From Edolisoma coerulescens (Eukaryota > Chordata > Aves > Passeriformes > Campephagidae), in the NCBI GenBank assembly GCA_013397115.1, contig VWZW01004119.1:390634-454633 (forward strand): a stretch of DNA of 64,000 bases, in the 5' to 3' direction. Below, piece after piece: positions 50,101 through 61,146 of the stretch (positions are counted from its first letter, which is position 1; every line of letters begins with the position of its first letter). The position numbers and the translations under genes were made by a program. The notes under the pieces were generated by a model that saw only the letters and a list, made by a program, of their open reading frames with translations, was not told the origin of the DNA and ran no database searches.

Positions 50101-52763
50101 TTTATTAGAGCTAGGCAGGCCTTTACAGACTTAATAAAGAGCACCAGCATTATAAGCCAAGAACCATTTTTCCCTTTCCCTGTATTATTCAAATTTATTA
50201 AACAATATTTCACATTTGTTTGACGCAATGTCAAACTCGGGACTCCTAAAGAACTGCTGCAGCTTTGGAACTGTTATGCTTTCTTGGACTTTAATCATTT
50301 TTGGCAAGGCTCCATTTCCTGTCAGAAAGTGAAACAGCTTAGGAATGTCATTTTCACGAAAGAAAACAGAGAGAATCCGAGAGGAAGTTCTCCTCCACTC
50401 CAGAGCCCCTAAGATACTCAAACACACTCGCAGGAGGGCTGGAATACATCAAACATTAGCAGAGGGAAAAGGACACACTTTTCCCACATTAAAATACATG
50501 GATAAAGTTGAACTTTTGCTAAAAATAGTTCCCATGACTAATCCTATTAAGTTTTTAAAAAATTGGGCCGTATCTCCCTTGAAGTCAAATTGTTTTTTAA
50601 CTTTAGAATGACATTAGAAAAAGACTCTAAAGTGCCTTTGCTTAAGTCAAAGTCCCTGGAAGATTATTTTTTCTTTTCTGCTTTCTTTAAGTGAGATATG
50701 AAAAATGAGGATGGGAGCATGGATCACTCTTCTAAAAGGGCAATTTACCTATTGAGGAGGTGAGGAGGATCAGTCTCTCCCAGATCATCGCTGGTGATTT
50801 ACTGTTTAAAGGAGAGGCTCCCTACAGAGGGAAGAGGTTCAAGGGAGCAGACACAGACTAACCCTTCCCTGGGCCAGCTCAGTGCCTGCAGGAGCTGAGC
50901 ACAGCCAAAGGGGCAGGGATGGAGGAAGCCCTGTAACACTTTTGGGCAAGAATCACCTCTTTTCTTCGATCAGAAGGCTGGTTATGTAAAAACCACCTTG
51001 ACTGCTTGTTGTGATGGGGAAACAAGTAATGGCCAGATGGATTCTGAGAACACAACCCACACCCCAGCAGGAAAAACACTGCACCAGGAAAGTTAGCAGT
51101 TCCCACCGCATCGTGGCCACGTTGGCAGTAAATAGAACTAAGGACTTCTGACAACCACCAGATCCCTGTACAATTTATGAATCCTATTTGAAGCTCATCT
51201 GAGTGCTTTTCTAGCAGACCAAACACTTCCCAAGGCTTACGCCATCCTTGTTTGTCCTGACATCCCAGACAGAAATCCCAAGCTATGGTAATACCACAGT
51301 TGTTTCAGTGGGAAAGCAGAAGGGAGTTGGCTGCAGAGGAGGGTGAGAATCCATTCCTAAAGGAAAAGCCATTTGCAACAGGATGCCGAGATAAAAAGGA
51401 TGTTTATCTCATTCGAGGAATTTGACCTAAATCCGAACAACACTCATATACAATAAGGAAAGGCAGGTAGGTTTATCTATTGCATTTTCCCTAGAATTGG
51501 GTTAAATACCAAGTGGTGGGATTTAAGGAGCCTTGCAAATGTCTTAGCCCTGATTGCTTTCGTTGCAATATGTGTTTAAGCCCGTGTGTTACAAACCCCA
51601 GTGGGGCACAGCCTGCCCTGGGGCCCGGAGCAGTGAGGCCAAGCTGGGAGGACATCCCAGAACTGTGATCCACAGCATCCAAATACAGGAAGAGAGCACC
51701 CAGCTGGCAAAAGCTGAGCAGAGTGTCATGTGTTCAAGGAAAAGAAGAAATCCTAAACGGAAAAAATATGACCTATTCATGTGCTTTGAAAAGCGTGCAT
51801 ACTTCTAGCTTAGTCATAAGAAAGATCAGGAACTGGTATTAATGAAATGAGAAGGATGTTGGAGAAGGAAAAATAAAAGGAAAATAAATTAATAACTCCC
51901 TTAGCAATAAATTTAAACTTTCTGTGATTTGCTGTTTGGTTTTTTTGTCTATGGATAGATGGGCACAGAGCATAAGGGGATGAGGAATGGAGGGGTCACA
52001 AGGGTTGTCTGCCTCCATAAACCTTCACATCTCCCTGTTTAAATTCATCCTCCATCTACCCTCATCTCAGCACTGACTAGGGAGCGAAGGTAACAGCATA
52101 AACATCCCTCAGGTTTGTACAGGCAGAGGCACACAGGCATTGCCTTAGGGGAGGGAAAGAGCAGAACAGGTTGTGGTGGGAAAACCACCCCCCTTTGCAT
52201 GTGCTTTTTCTCTCCATCTCTCGGGCAGCCGGGTCAGGTACGATGGGGTGGTCCCAGCATGTCCCTCACACACCAGGGGACTGTAAAAACTCTCAGCATC
52301 AGCCTACATCTGCGTGCCTTGAAGTCGTCCCCCCCACCCACACTTCCATAGCAGCTGAGTGAGGTCAATCCCCAAACACTTGTGAACGCGTCGCTCCTTC
52401 CCACCCCGCTGAAACCCCTCTGGCAGCACTGTTTTCTTTTCTGCCCCCAGCTGAGCTTTCATGGTGCTCTCTGATGTTCCTGCAAGGAATAACTCATTCC
52501 CCCAGCCCAAACCTGTGCAATAGGTACCTTTGCTCTTCCCGTTGCACCACTGCCAGTCGTCCTGACAGCATCTTTGTCCTCGGACCAGCCTCTCTGCTGA
52601 ATCCCTAAATCCAAACCAGCACATGACGTTTGTTTGTTGTCAAAAGTATAGCTTGGTGTTTGCACTTACAATAACGTCTTGTAGCAAGTTCGTCACTGAG
52701 GAACATTTCCAGTCATTTATTTTCCAGCACAGACTACAGGTTTCCATGGCTATATTCCACAGG

Positions 52764-52789
52764 AAAAAAAAAAAAAAAAAAGAAAAAAA
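52764..52789. repeat. Poly(A) run with one G interruption
   Basis: Eighteen A, one G and seven A. It is a simple repeat with no recognisable retroposon body next to it. Confidence 0.9.
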
Positions 52790-53252
52790 TTCCAATTTCA
52801 TGTGTAGATGAAATACTTCAAAGTCTCAAACACTCAAGCCATCACTAACACATGCAATAATATAAACTGGAATGAATTTCCAGGATGTAGTAGGCTGAAA
52901 CTCAGCTTTTGGAGCAGCAGGGTTGAAGTGCACTTTGACACCAGCCCTCCCCATCCCCTCTCCCCACACCAGCTCACTCCTCCTTATCTCACCTTCTTCT
53001 CCTGATTGCCTCAGTCTCACAGCAGCTGGCAATCACCAATTAACACCAGAGCCCATGAATTTGTCCAAGCTGAAGCTCAGTCTGCACTTCCGACCCATCA
53101 CTGTAGTATCAGTTTATACTGCAAACTCATGAGGTCAACTCATTACATGTTCCTCCAAAAATCTCTCCATTCCTCAGCACCCAATCTTCATTCAAACTCA
53201 TCTTTACCCTCGTTGTATGCTGTATACTTCCCTGCATACTAAGGCAAATATA

Positions 53253-53392
53253 AAATAATTTAAGTTGGGAAAGCCCTCTCAGGTCATCAAGTTGAACCAT
53301 TAGCACATCGCTGCCAAGCCCACCACTAATCCACATCCCCAAGTGCCACATCTACAAGTCTTAAATCCCTCCTGTAATGGGGACTTAAACAG
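53253..53392 (-). mobile_element. CR1 3' fragment (older type)
   Basis: About 140 bases of minus-orientation CR1: TAATTTAAGTTGGGAAAGCC, CTCTCAGGTCATCAAGTTG, AACCATTAGCACATCGCTGC, CAAGCCCACCACTAATCC and CCCCAAGTGCCACATCTAC. It ends in a decayed AAATCCCTCCTGTAATGGGG. It retains more of the inner sequence than the sister fragment at 44418. Minus-strand frames of 74 and 95 codons and a 91-codon plus frame that begins inside it are not genes. Confidence 0.92.
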
Positions 53393-53578
53393 ACTCTATG
53401 ACGAGTTATGTGATAAATCATTGTTAAAAGTTTTGTTTGCATTGTTGGAGGAATCTTCCATTTGTACTGGGGGGAAAGAATCTGGAGAGCGAAATCCATA
53501 TCTGGAGCTATGCTCCTATTTTTCTGTACAGTTAAACACATGTAAGGACTTACTGAACTTCCTGAATTTAATAAAAAT

Positions 53579-53608
53579 AAAAAAAAAGAAAAGAAAAGAG
53601 AAGAAAAA
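53579..53608 (+). repeat. Purine-only A/G tract, 30 bases
   Basis: AAAAG and AAAGAG units without any pyrimidine. It follows an AATAAAAATAA stretch and may be a decayed poly(A) tail. Confidence 0.85.
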
Positions 53609-53922
53609 TCCACAATAAACCATACTGTTAATTAGCTGTTAAGCAATGATCACCATGCCCATTCCTCTTGATAAACTGTGTCACTTAAATCCCAGCCTTT
53701 TCCCACTCCCGTTGCTCTAGGTGCCTCTCAAACAGCAGTTCACACATTTCACTTGGCCCTCCTCCCTTCTGTCCCAGCCTGGTACCTCCTCCAGGGTGTC
53801 ACACACAGCCATCCATTTATCTTCCCTTTTTATCAGCTTGCTGAGCCATTCGAAGATGGGCAAAACTTCTTGAGGCCTCCCCCCTTTTTCTTTTACCCCC
53901 CTCCATTTCCATTTCTATCTAG

Positions 53923-54049
53923 ATTTTTCCAAGCCCAACACAACCTAATGGGCAGGAGAAGGCCTGAGCCCAGATTGTTTAACAATGCCTTGAGGGGCTT
54001 ATTCACCAAAGTTCGACGCTCTGACAAACAGCTTGCTGCAGCTCTAATG
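53923..54049 (+). other. Candidate exon or conserved non-coding block
   Basis: A pyrimidine-rich stretch from 53878 ends in CTATCTAG at 53922, a good acceptor. A good donor, ATG|GTAAGG, starts at 54050. The 127 bases between leave one base plus exactly 42 open codons, rich in Arg and Leu, with no family I recognise. They form the end of a 133-codon open frame from 53678. Just downstream, ACATTAAATTTAATGT at 54073-54088 is a perfect 16-base palindrome, and CTTAATTAGATT follows. Such splice-like pairs also arise by chance, and a non-coding conserved element is an equal alternative. Confidence 0.25.
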
Positions 54050-54339
54050 GTAAGGCATATAAAATGCATCATACATTAAATTTAATGTTGCCTCATTAGT
54101 CTTAATTAGATTCCTACATTACACCAGGATTATAGTTTCTTCATGTTTATGTTTTCTCCTAAAATGAAGTCTACACTAGACAACAGTTTGGTGTACTTTC
54201 TGACCTTTGAATAAATATGCCCTGAATGGGTACCTATGGATATTCTTAACCTTGAAGAAACAGAAATTAGGTGTCGTTACAAATGCCTCTCAGACAGAGA
54301 GACCACTTAGAGTCAGTTACAAAGGAATAAATTTAAAGG

Positions 54340-54355
54340 AAAAAAAAAAAAAAAA
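54340..54355. repeat. Poly(A) run, 16 bases
   Basis: Uninterrupted A run following TTTAAAGG. It is a simple repeat. Confidence 0.9.
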
Positions 54356-56290
54356 CATGCAAGGATTAAAAATTACTTTCTCTTTTAAAGGGTAAACAGT
54401 GGAGGGAAAGAAAGGGACTGTTTGCTTCAAATAAGTGGTGGCTTTTCTATTTCTACAGATGTTTGGATAGATTTCTCTCGTACTAATTAATTTTGTCTTC
54501 TGGATTAGATTTTTTGCAGTTTATTTTCTTTCAGTTGTAAAATCTGTTTCCAAGTAATGCCACTAATTCTTCTTTGGAGCTTGGTTCCAAACACCAGCAG
54601 AGCTCATCCCATGAGTAGTCATAATGACCTACACCAGGACCACTCATGGCAGAGATGAACAGTTTTTTAAAATGGAGCATCCCATTTTTCTTCCTGCAAT
54701 TATTTTGACAAGAAATTTTAAATTTCAAAAATTATGGAAAAAATATCTTTTTTTTGGTAATGTCAAACAAAAGCTTGGTTGTTATAAGCATTGAAAAGGC
54801 GGAAGCTGGTTTACCAAGTGTTGTCATTCTTAACATTTTGGCTCAGATCTTGCCATGAAATAGTTCAGCCTCTTGAAGCTATTTCTCACCCAGCACAGCG
54901 CAATTCATACAAGTCCGTCTGTTTCTTTCTGACTGATTTGTCCAAGCACCCACAGTAGCATAGGAGCAAAGAGAAGTCAATTAGAATGGTTACCAGTTAG
55001 TGTTCTGCTGATATTTTTAAGATTATTTCCTTTCATGTCCCATACCATTAATTTGATAAAATTTAATAAAATTTCATTTGAATTTGCATGTGGCCTGGTT
55101 TACTTGCTAATTAGAATTTGAAGAATATTATTGAAAAGAGAGTACAAATCCATATATTTCATTTGCTTAAGGGTTTAAAAGAAATTATTTTGTCCTGTTT
55201 GGATTTACCCTTTTCAGAAATCTTTGCCCAACAGCCAGCATTTGAGGTTTCTTAATATTTCAGTGGCCCTACCAGGTACACTAAAATAACATTATTTCTT
55301 CTGAGATAAAACAAGCTGACTTAGGTTTTGAAAACTCCTTTCCTTGGCTCAAGAAATGGAGAAAACGCTTAGAAAAATTTTCAAGAACTATCTGGCTTTA
55401 AAAGTAGATCAAAATCTAAATATTTGTTTCACAGACAGTACTGAAACAATTATTTAAATGACAAAGAGTGCACATGTACTGACTTTGTTCAAACTCGAAT
55501 TTAAACTTTTCATCCGTCTACACTACAGTAGCATGTTTTCCTTAGGAATGACATCTTGGGAAAGGCCTGTACAACACGAAAAGGAAAAGGTTTACATTTT
55601 CTAAAATCCCCTAATCCTGCCTTTTTGCAGTCTCTCCATAAATTGTTACCTTTTTCCTGAGGGGATAAAAAGCTCAGTGGTTTCTTCGGTTCCTGGGGCA
55701 AACTGCAGCTACAGAACAGCTTAAATCCCAAACAAACCAACCAAAACCCCAGGAACACAGAAAAGTACCATTCTTCATCATGAATTCAAAGAATAACAAA
55801 ATCTATCAGTAAATATGGATGAGGGCCATATCAATGGGCTACGGATGGATTCACAGGAGGAAGGAGGACTGGATGTACTATGGACATATCTTTAGCAGCT
55901 AATATCACATATAATTACAGCACAGCGCTGAGCATCTGAAAGATATTTGAGAGTAGAGGGGTGAAAAAAGCAGTTACTGGATGATGATCTGTTATTTAGA
56001 AACTGATGCCCAGGAACACGCACTCACTTTTATCTTAAAACCACAAAAAGTATTTCAGAACAGGTAAGAATTAACAAAATTGTTTCTTTTGCCAAAAGGC
56101 CCAAGAAAAGTCAACTCTATCTCTTGCGTGGGTTGGCTGCAAGGCAGGATGCAGCCAGGCAGGATACATCCACCTCCCTCCACCCGGGCTCATACAACCT
56201 CCAGCAAAAAATAATAGATGTTGTAGGAAGGCTGTGACTTTTTTATCTTTTTACTGCCTTTCTGCCGTGGCCCGCTGGCAGTAAGGACAG

Positions 56291-56335
56291 CCAGCCATGC
56301 TGGGCTTCACTGGGAAAGGCTCCCAGCATGGCTGG
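56291..56335. repeat. Perfect inverted repeat, 14-base arms, 17-base loop
   Basis: CCAGCCATGCTGGG (56291-56304) pairs without mismatch with CCCAGCATGGCTGG (56322-56335). The G+C-rich arms make a stable hairpin if transcribed. It lies in a G+C-rich patch from about 56250 to 56680. The stem is shorter than a microRNA precursor, so a structural or regulatory role, or chance, is more likely. Confidence 0.85.
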
Positions 56336-56939
56336 AACTGGATCCATGGAGAAGGGGAGTGTGTGAACCCCAGGCACCCCATGCTGCAGACCAGACCTCC
56401 AGATGTTGGCAGAGCAGCGTCTCCCGCTTGGCGAAGGATGGAGGAGGCGACGAGGGTGGTGATCCTGCCGTCGGGAACTGCTCTGCTCTGCAGAGCTGGC
56501 AGGAGATGAGAGGTACGTTGTGCTCTGCAAAGAGCTGCAGCAACTTCCTCCAGAGCAACAGGGAGCTGAGCAAAGGGCAGCTGCACTGTAAATCACAGCT
56601 CCAAGGCTTCCACAGGTGAGGCACAGCTGGGCAGGGCTCTGCACACCGCGACGGAGAAGGCAGGATCTGGTCCAGCCCATTGCTGCGTTGGTTGAATCCA
56701 GACTTTTCATTTTGCTGGCTCTGTGTGAGGGGGACCTACTGCCTTCCGGCTGGATTTCTTTTGGGACATAAAGAAAGCTCTGGGACAACACCCAGAAGTA
56801 GATTAATTAATTTATTCTGCCTTCCCAAACAAGGTTCGAGCATTTCCGGGATCAGCCGCGCTCCTCGCACGCACATGAGCTGTTCTGGCAAGGGCGCCTC
56901 AGCCCAATTTGCTTTGAGTGACAAAAGTTAATTTTATTG

Positions 56940-57145
56940 ATGCACAGCCTTCTGTGATGCTAGGTAGGAGGTCCGACGATGCAAATCAAACTGCCTCTCC
57001 CAAAATATCCCAGTGATTGATAATGAGGCAGTGATGCAGATTTTTGACACTTTTGATCCTACCACAAGCAAATGCTAAATTTAGCCCTGAGGATTTAAAA
57101 AGCTAATGCCACGTTGCTTTAAAAGCGATCAGTGAAAGATATACA
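56940..57145. promoter_or_regulatory. Candidate conserved regulatory block with octamer
   Basis: A perfect POU-factor octamer ATGCAAAT lies at 56979-56986. A PBX/HOX-type TGATTGAT followed by AATGAG lies at 57014-57021. TTTTTGACACTTTTGATCC follows, and scattered CpGs are retained (CCGACGATG, CCACGTTG, AAGCGATC). There is no transposon similarity and no sizeable open frame. The same ATCAATCA/TGATTGAT word occurs in the candidate block at 10.6 kb. Activity is inferred from motifs only. Confidence 0.4.
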
Positions 57146-58439
57146 TAGTTTAACAAAGTCCAATGTTATTCAATGAAGGTTTATTTTTTTCAATGCCAAA
57201 GCAAAGCTGTAACAAGCAAGATTTCAACAGTAAGGGGGAAAAATTAACTTGAAATAAACCTAGGTATTGAAACCTGTCAAATATGCTATTCAAGTTTAAT
57301 TTCACTTCTACTGGAAAGGTTATACACTGCATTTTGATTTCACTACTGTAGATCTACAGACATATATGTGTCAACTATTCTGCAAGGTGTATAAAGGACA
57401 TATCCAGAAGCATTTGAACAAGGAAGTTGACTGACATTTACAAGAAAAGCCTCTATTATATGTCTATATTTTGTTTCATTAATCATGCATGTTCATTAAC
57501 CAATCATGGTAATTTATTATGCACTGTTTGAAGACATGTTGCATTACAATGGTGTCATTGTCACTTTGATCATCTAAAGATCTCACAGGATGACATTTCC
57601 AACCAGAAGACCTGGCTCCTCTGTACGTGCTGCATGAATATGTACTAGAGACTCAGAAGTGTTAAAAAAAAAAAGGAAAAAATCGACAACAAACCTGCAG
57701 TGCAACAGTGTTTGCAAGATACAGAAATTAATTATGTAGCTCAAAGATAACAACCCACAAATTAGGTAGAAATATTCAGGTGAAGTGATTTGCACATGAT
57801 TTTAATAGTGGATAAGCACCAAGAGGAGATGCTATTCATTTTGTCATGTAATATTTGATCATTAAGTGTTTTGCTAGGTTGTATCATGCTCGATCTACAC
57901 AACAATCTGAAAAACACACTCTTAACAAAACAACCTAAAAATGTTCTCAAAAGTCTGTCTTTCATCACTACCAGCTATTGCATTTATATAGTGAGAAACT
58001 AAATATACGTTTATCAGAAGATAGTTAGAGGCACCACTACCATAATGCAGCACTTCCTTTCTCCTCAGTCTAAGGTCACTGCAAGAAGTGTTGTGAACCT
58101 GAGACTTAGATAGAGTCTGGTTTTATGGAACCAAGGTTTACAACTTCTTCACTGCTCATTTCTGCCTTCTATTGCACCTTTCATAAACCTACTGATTAAT
58201 ATCAAAGAGTGAACAACCCTGACAAGCAGGATTACTAATCCAACATAACTGTTTATAGTGTGAATAAAAAAAGTGCTCCATTTCCAGCCACTGCACTTAA
58301 TAACAAATTCCTGTTGTACTTAAATGTTGAAGGGATTACATAACTGTCAGAGTTCCTTTAAATGTTAAGGGTAGTAATCATATTAAAGACATACTATACA
58401 GAAGCAAATGCAAATGTCAGTTTAGCTATTATTACCATA

Positions 58440-58790
58440 TTTGCATGGAGTTTGGAAATATGGGGCCAGATTCCTAAACATGTCACGTTTGGGCTGGTTG
58501 TGGCTGAGCAAAGAGGAAAAGGGGCTGCAAACCAACCCCGCCAGTCGTGCTGGGATCTTGTGCCATATAAGGGTCAGAAGAAGGAGCTTCACGTGCCCCA
58601 GCACAGCCACGGGGCTGTTCTGGATTCCACCAGCTGAAACAGGACCACCAGGACAATTGTGCCAGCGAGACGGAGGGGAATGCCACGCATTCCTCCTCCC
58701 TCGCTCCCTCTTCCGCTGTGCATACTTCGCGCAAGGAAGCTGCTGGATTGGCTCAATACCATCCCAGGACAATTCCGAAGCACCCACTTA
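58440..58790. promoter_or_regulatory. G+C-richer patch with CArG box and E-box
   Basis: A perfect serum-response CArG box CCATATAAGG lies at 58563-58572 and a CACGTG E-box at 58590-58595, within about 300 bases of raised G+C and CpG. The CATATAAGGG portion could also pass for a TATA box, with the E-box 20 bases downstream. Overlapping frames on both strands (116-121 codons) are uninformative. It could be an enhancer, a promoter of a non-coding transcript, or a decayed insertion. Confidence 0.3.
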
Positions 58791-61130
58791 AGACATGCTT
58801 ATGACAACTGCGACCCTCTTGGGTACCCCTAAGACAGCAAGAGCCAGGAATCTGGTGCAAACAAAATCAAATATGCAGATGCTCTCCGTGTGGTCTTTAG
58901 ATACTGTTCCTCTGACCTCTGCTATTGGCTTAAACATATTACACACCCTGGAGTCAATTAGTGCCTTAGTAACAAGCAACACTATGAATTGTCCAGAGAA
59001 AATTAAGATAGATAAATTAATTAAACTACTAAAAAAAATGAAATTTAAAAAAAACCTGCAAGCACAGCAACAAAACCCCCAGCAAACAGACCTCCAAACC
59101 CAACGTAGACCTAGATCTCGGATTACACTCTATATTTACCTCCTTCCCTGCATTGGAATCATTTGCAGGATTAAAACCTGAGCCTGGCGCCTCCCCACAC
59201 TATGATTATTGGCAAAGAAACAATTCTTTGAGTGTCTTCCAGTACTCTTTTAAAGGACTGGGGTTATTCACGCAGAGCCACACCCCACATCCAGCAAGAC
59301 AAGAGGAATGCTTGCCTATGGAAGTTATGTGCACGCAATGAAACTCTTGTTCCCAAGTTAGAAATGGGACCCCATTATTAGCATTCCTGATATTCATAGC
59401 ACTGCTGGCGTTCCACAGCACCCAGTAGGGCTCAGCAAGCAGCCTTAAGGAAAAAAAAATTCTAACCTTGAGTTTTATATCATCACGAAATCAGTTAATT
59501 TCAGAATTATTCACCTGCAGTGTCCTGCTGCAGTGTTTGCTTTGAGAGAGAGGATTCCAGCCATAGTCTCACCCGAAAGATGAATGCCAGTGATGCCAGC
59601 TGGTGCTGATGTCCTGGAAGAGCATCAGTGCTGAAATTCTTCCTCCAGCGCTCCCTGAATGGTGTTCCTTGGAAGTGCCCCACTGACACACTGCCTCACC
59701 AGCAAGCTTTGCCTTGTAACAAATAGAAAAATGAAAAGGCAAAGAGGAGCAATGTAATTAATTCACTGCACATTGAGGTCCAGGGATAGTTACAACATAT
59801 TTGATACCTAAACGTTAAGTATTTTCTGGTAACCTACTCAGTGGTGGGTGGAAAGCAGTCTCCCATGGCTCAAGAATCCCTGAGATGTTGAACATTTTCC
59901 TCTACAAACTCAAAAATTCAAAACATTTGCCAATAATACACGTGTAAGAATAGAGATGTCTCTGGATAGGGTCTAGAGAAGGTCAAATTGCTTTCAAACA
60001 TCGTCTCTTTTTTTAGGATAGATATCACTATGGCAGTGATAAATATTTTGTGAAAAATCTAAATAAAGCAGGCTGGATGTTGCATACTTAGAATGGGTGT
60101 CACTAAAGAAGTGGGGGGTTTTTTTTATTCCCCCAAGTGAAATTTCTAGGAAGGATTTTGGCAACTCTGTTAGTGTGGAAATCACCATGGGAAGCGCATT
60201 GGCCTCAAGGCGTTTGACGACCTACGACGTGTTCCCTGTCACCACGTCTGGCCCCTCTTCATGGCAGCCTCTTCCTTTACAGGAATTGTGAGGTGACAGA
60301 GGAATTTGTCATGCTCCTATTTCTCAGCATTCTTTTCCGAGAAAAACCATCAAAACAAACTGGTTTTTAAAATTTCTTTTTTTAGTTAGCGACTCTTTTT
60401 TTAATCTCTGGTTTGGTGTTTGTCCACAAATGGAGAAGGAGACCTTGTGGCTCAGCAGATGGTCACCTTAGACGTTTTCCTGAGGGTTGGAAAGGTTCAA
60501 AGAGGGAACCCCACACTCCTTCACTGGATCCTGAGGTCCCCCTGGCCCGCTGACATCTACCATCTAATGCCTGATGACAGGGCAATGGAGACTGCATGTT
60601 TCAGCTGCATTTCTAACACTATCAAAGCCCCTTTCCCTTGTAACTGAACTGTTCTAATTATGCACATTTCCCTTTGCTGTATTCCTCAAGGTCTTGTCTC
60701 ACCAAATGATGTAACTCTTGATTACAGCTCTTGTATTCAGCTTGTACGACGAGGCTGAAATACTCCTGAACACCTTGATGACAAGTACATGGATTTGCCT
60801 GGCAAAACAATAACCACGCTAAAGCTCTTTTAACATCCTGGTTCCTTTGCTGAAAGCATCTGCCTATACTGTCAATTCATCCTGTGCCTCTTGGGTGCCC
60901 GACTTCAGCATAAGTATGCAAGTCCTATAAATGAATACATGCCGCTGGGGGTAGCACTTACAGTAGAAGAGGATCGTCTCATGAGTGATAAGGGTGACAG
61001 AAGTGCAAAGCAGAGCTGAGTGGATCTGGCACTCACATTGCGAACAACACAGCATCCGTACGGGAAGATTTTCCCACAGAATGACATGCAATAATTTATT
61101 CTAAGCCCTTCCAACTTGTGTGTGGTTGGC

Positions 61131-61146
61131 TTTTTTTTTTTTTTTT
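61131..61146. repeat. Poly(T) run, 16 bases
   Basis: Uninterrupted T run following GTTGGC, with a second T-rich patch (about 61155-61162) close behind. It is a simple repeat. Confidence 0.9.

Larger units (their letters stand above)
44493..53252. other. CR1-free unique non-coding sequence, 8.8 kb
   Basis: No gene is recognised. The longest open frame is 115 codons (50879-51226 minus), without known domains. The 51590-51700 and 52190-52600 parts are G+C-richer, with overlapping frames on both strands. The interval holds an inverted-repeat cluster at 46.5 kb, the strongest enhancer candidate (48.54-48.86 kb) and a TA-rich low-complexity zone at 49.9-50.1 kb. Confidence 0.55.

Noticed and set aside
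56243..56791. 182-codon minus-strand open frame, serine- and cysteine-rich
   Set aside because: It lies in a G+C-rich patch where stop codons are rare and five other frames on both strands are also open. No family is recognised.
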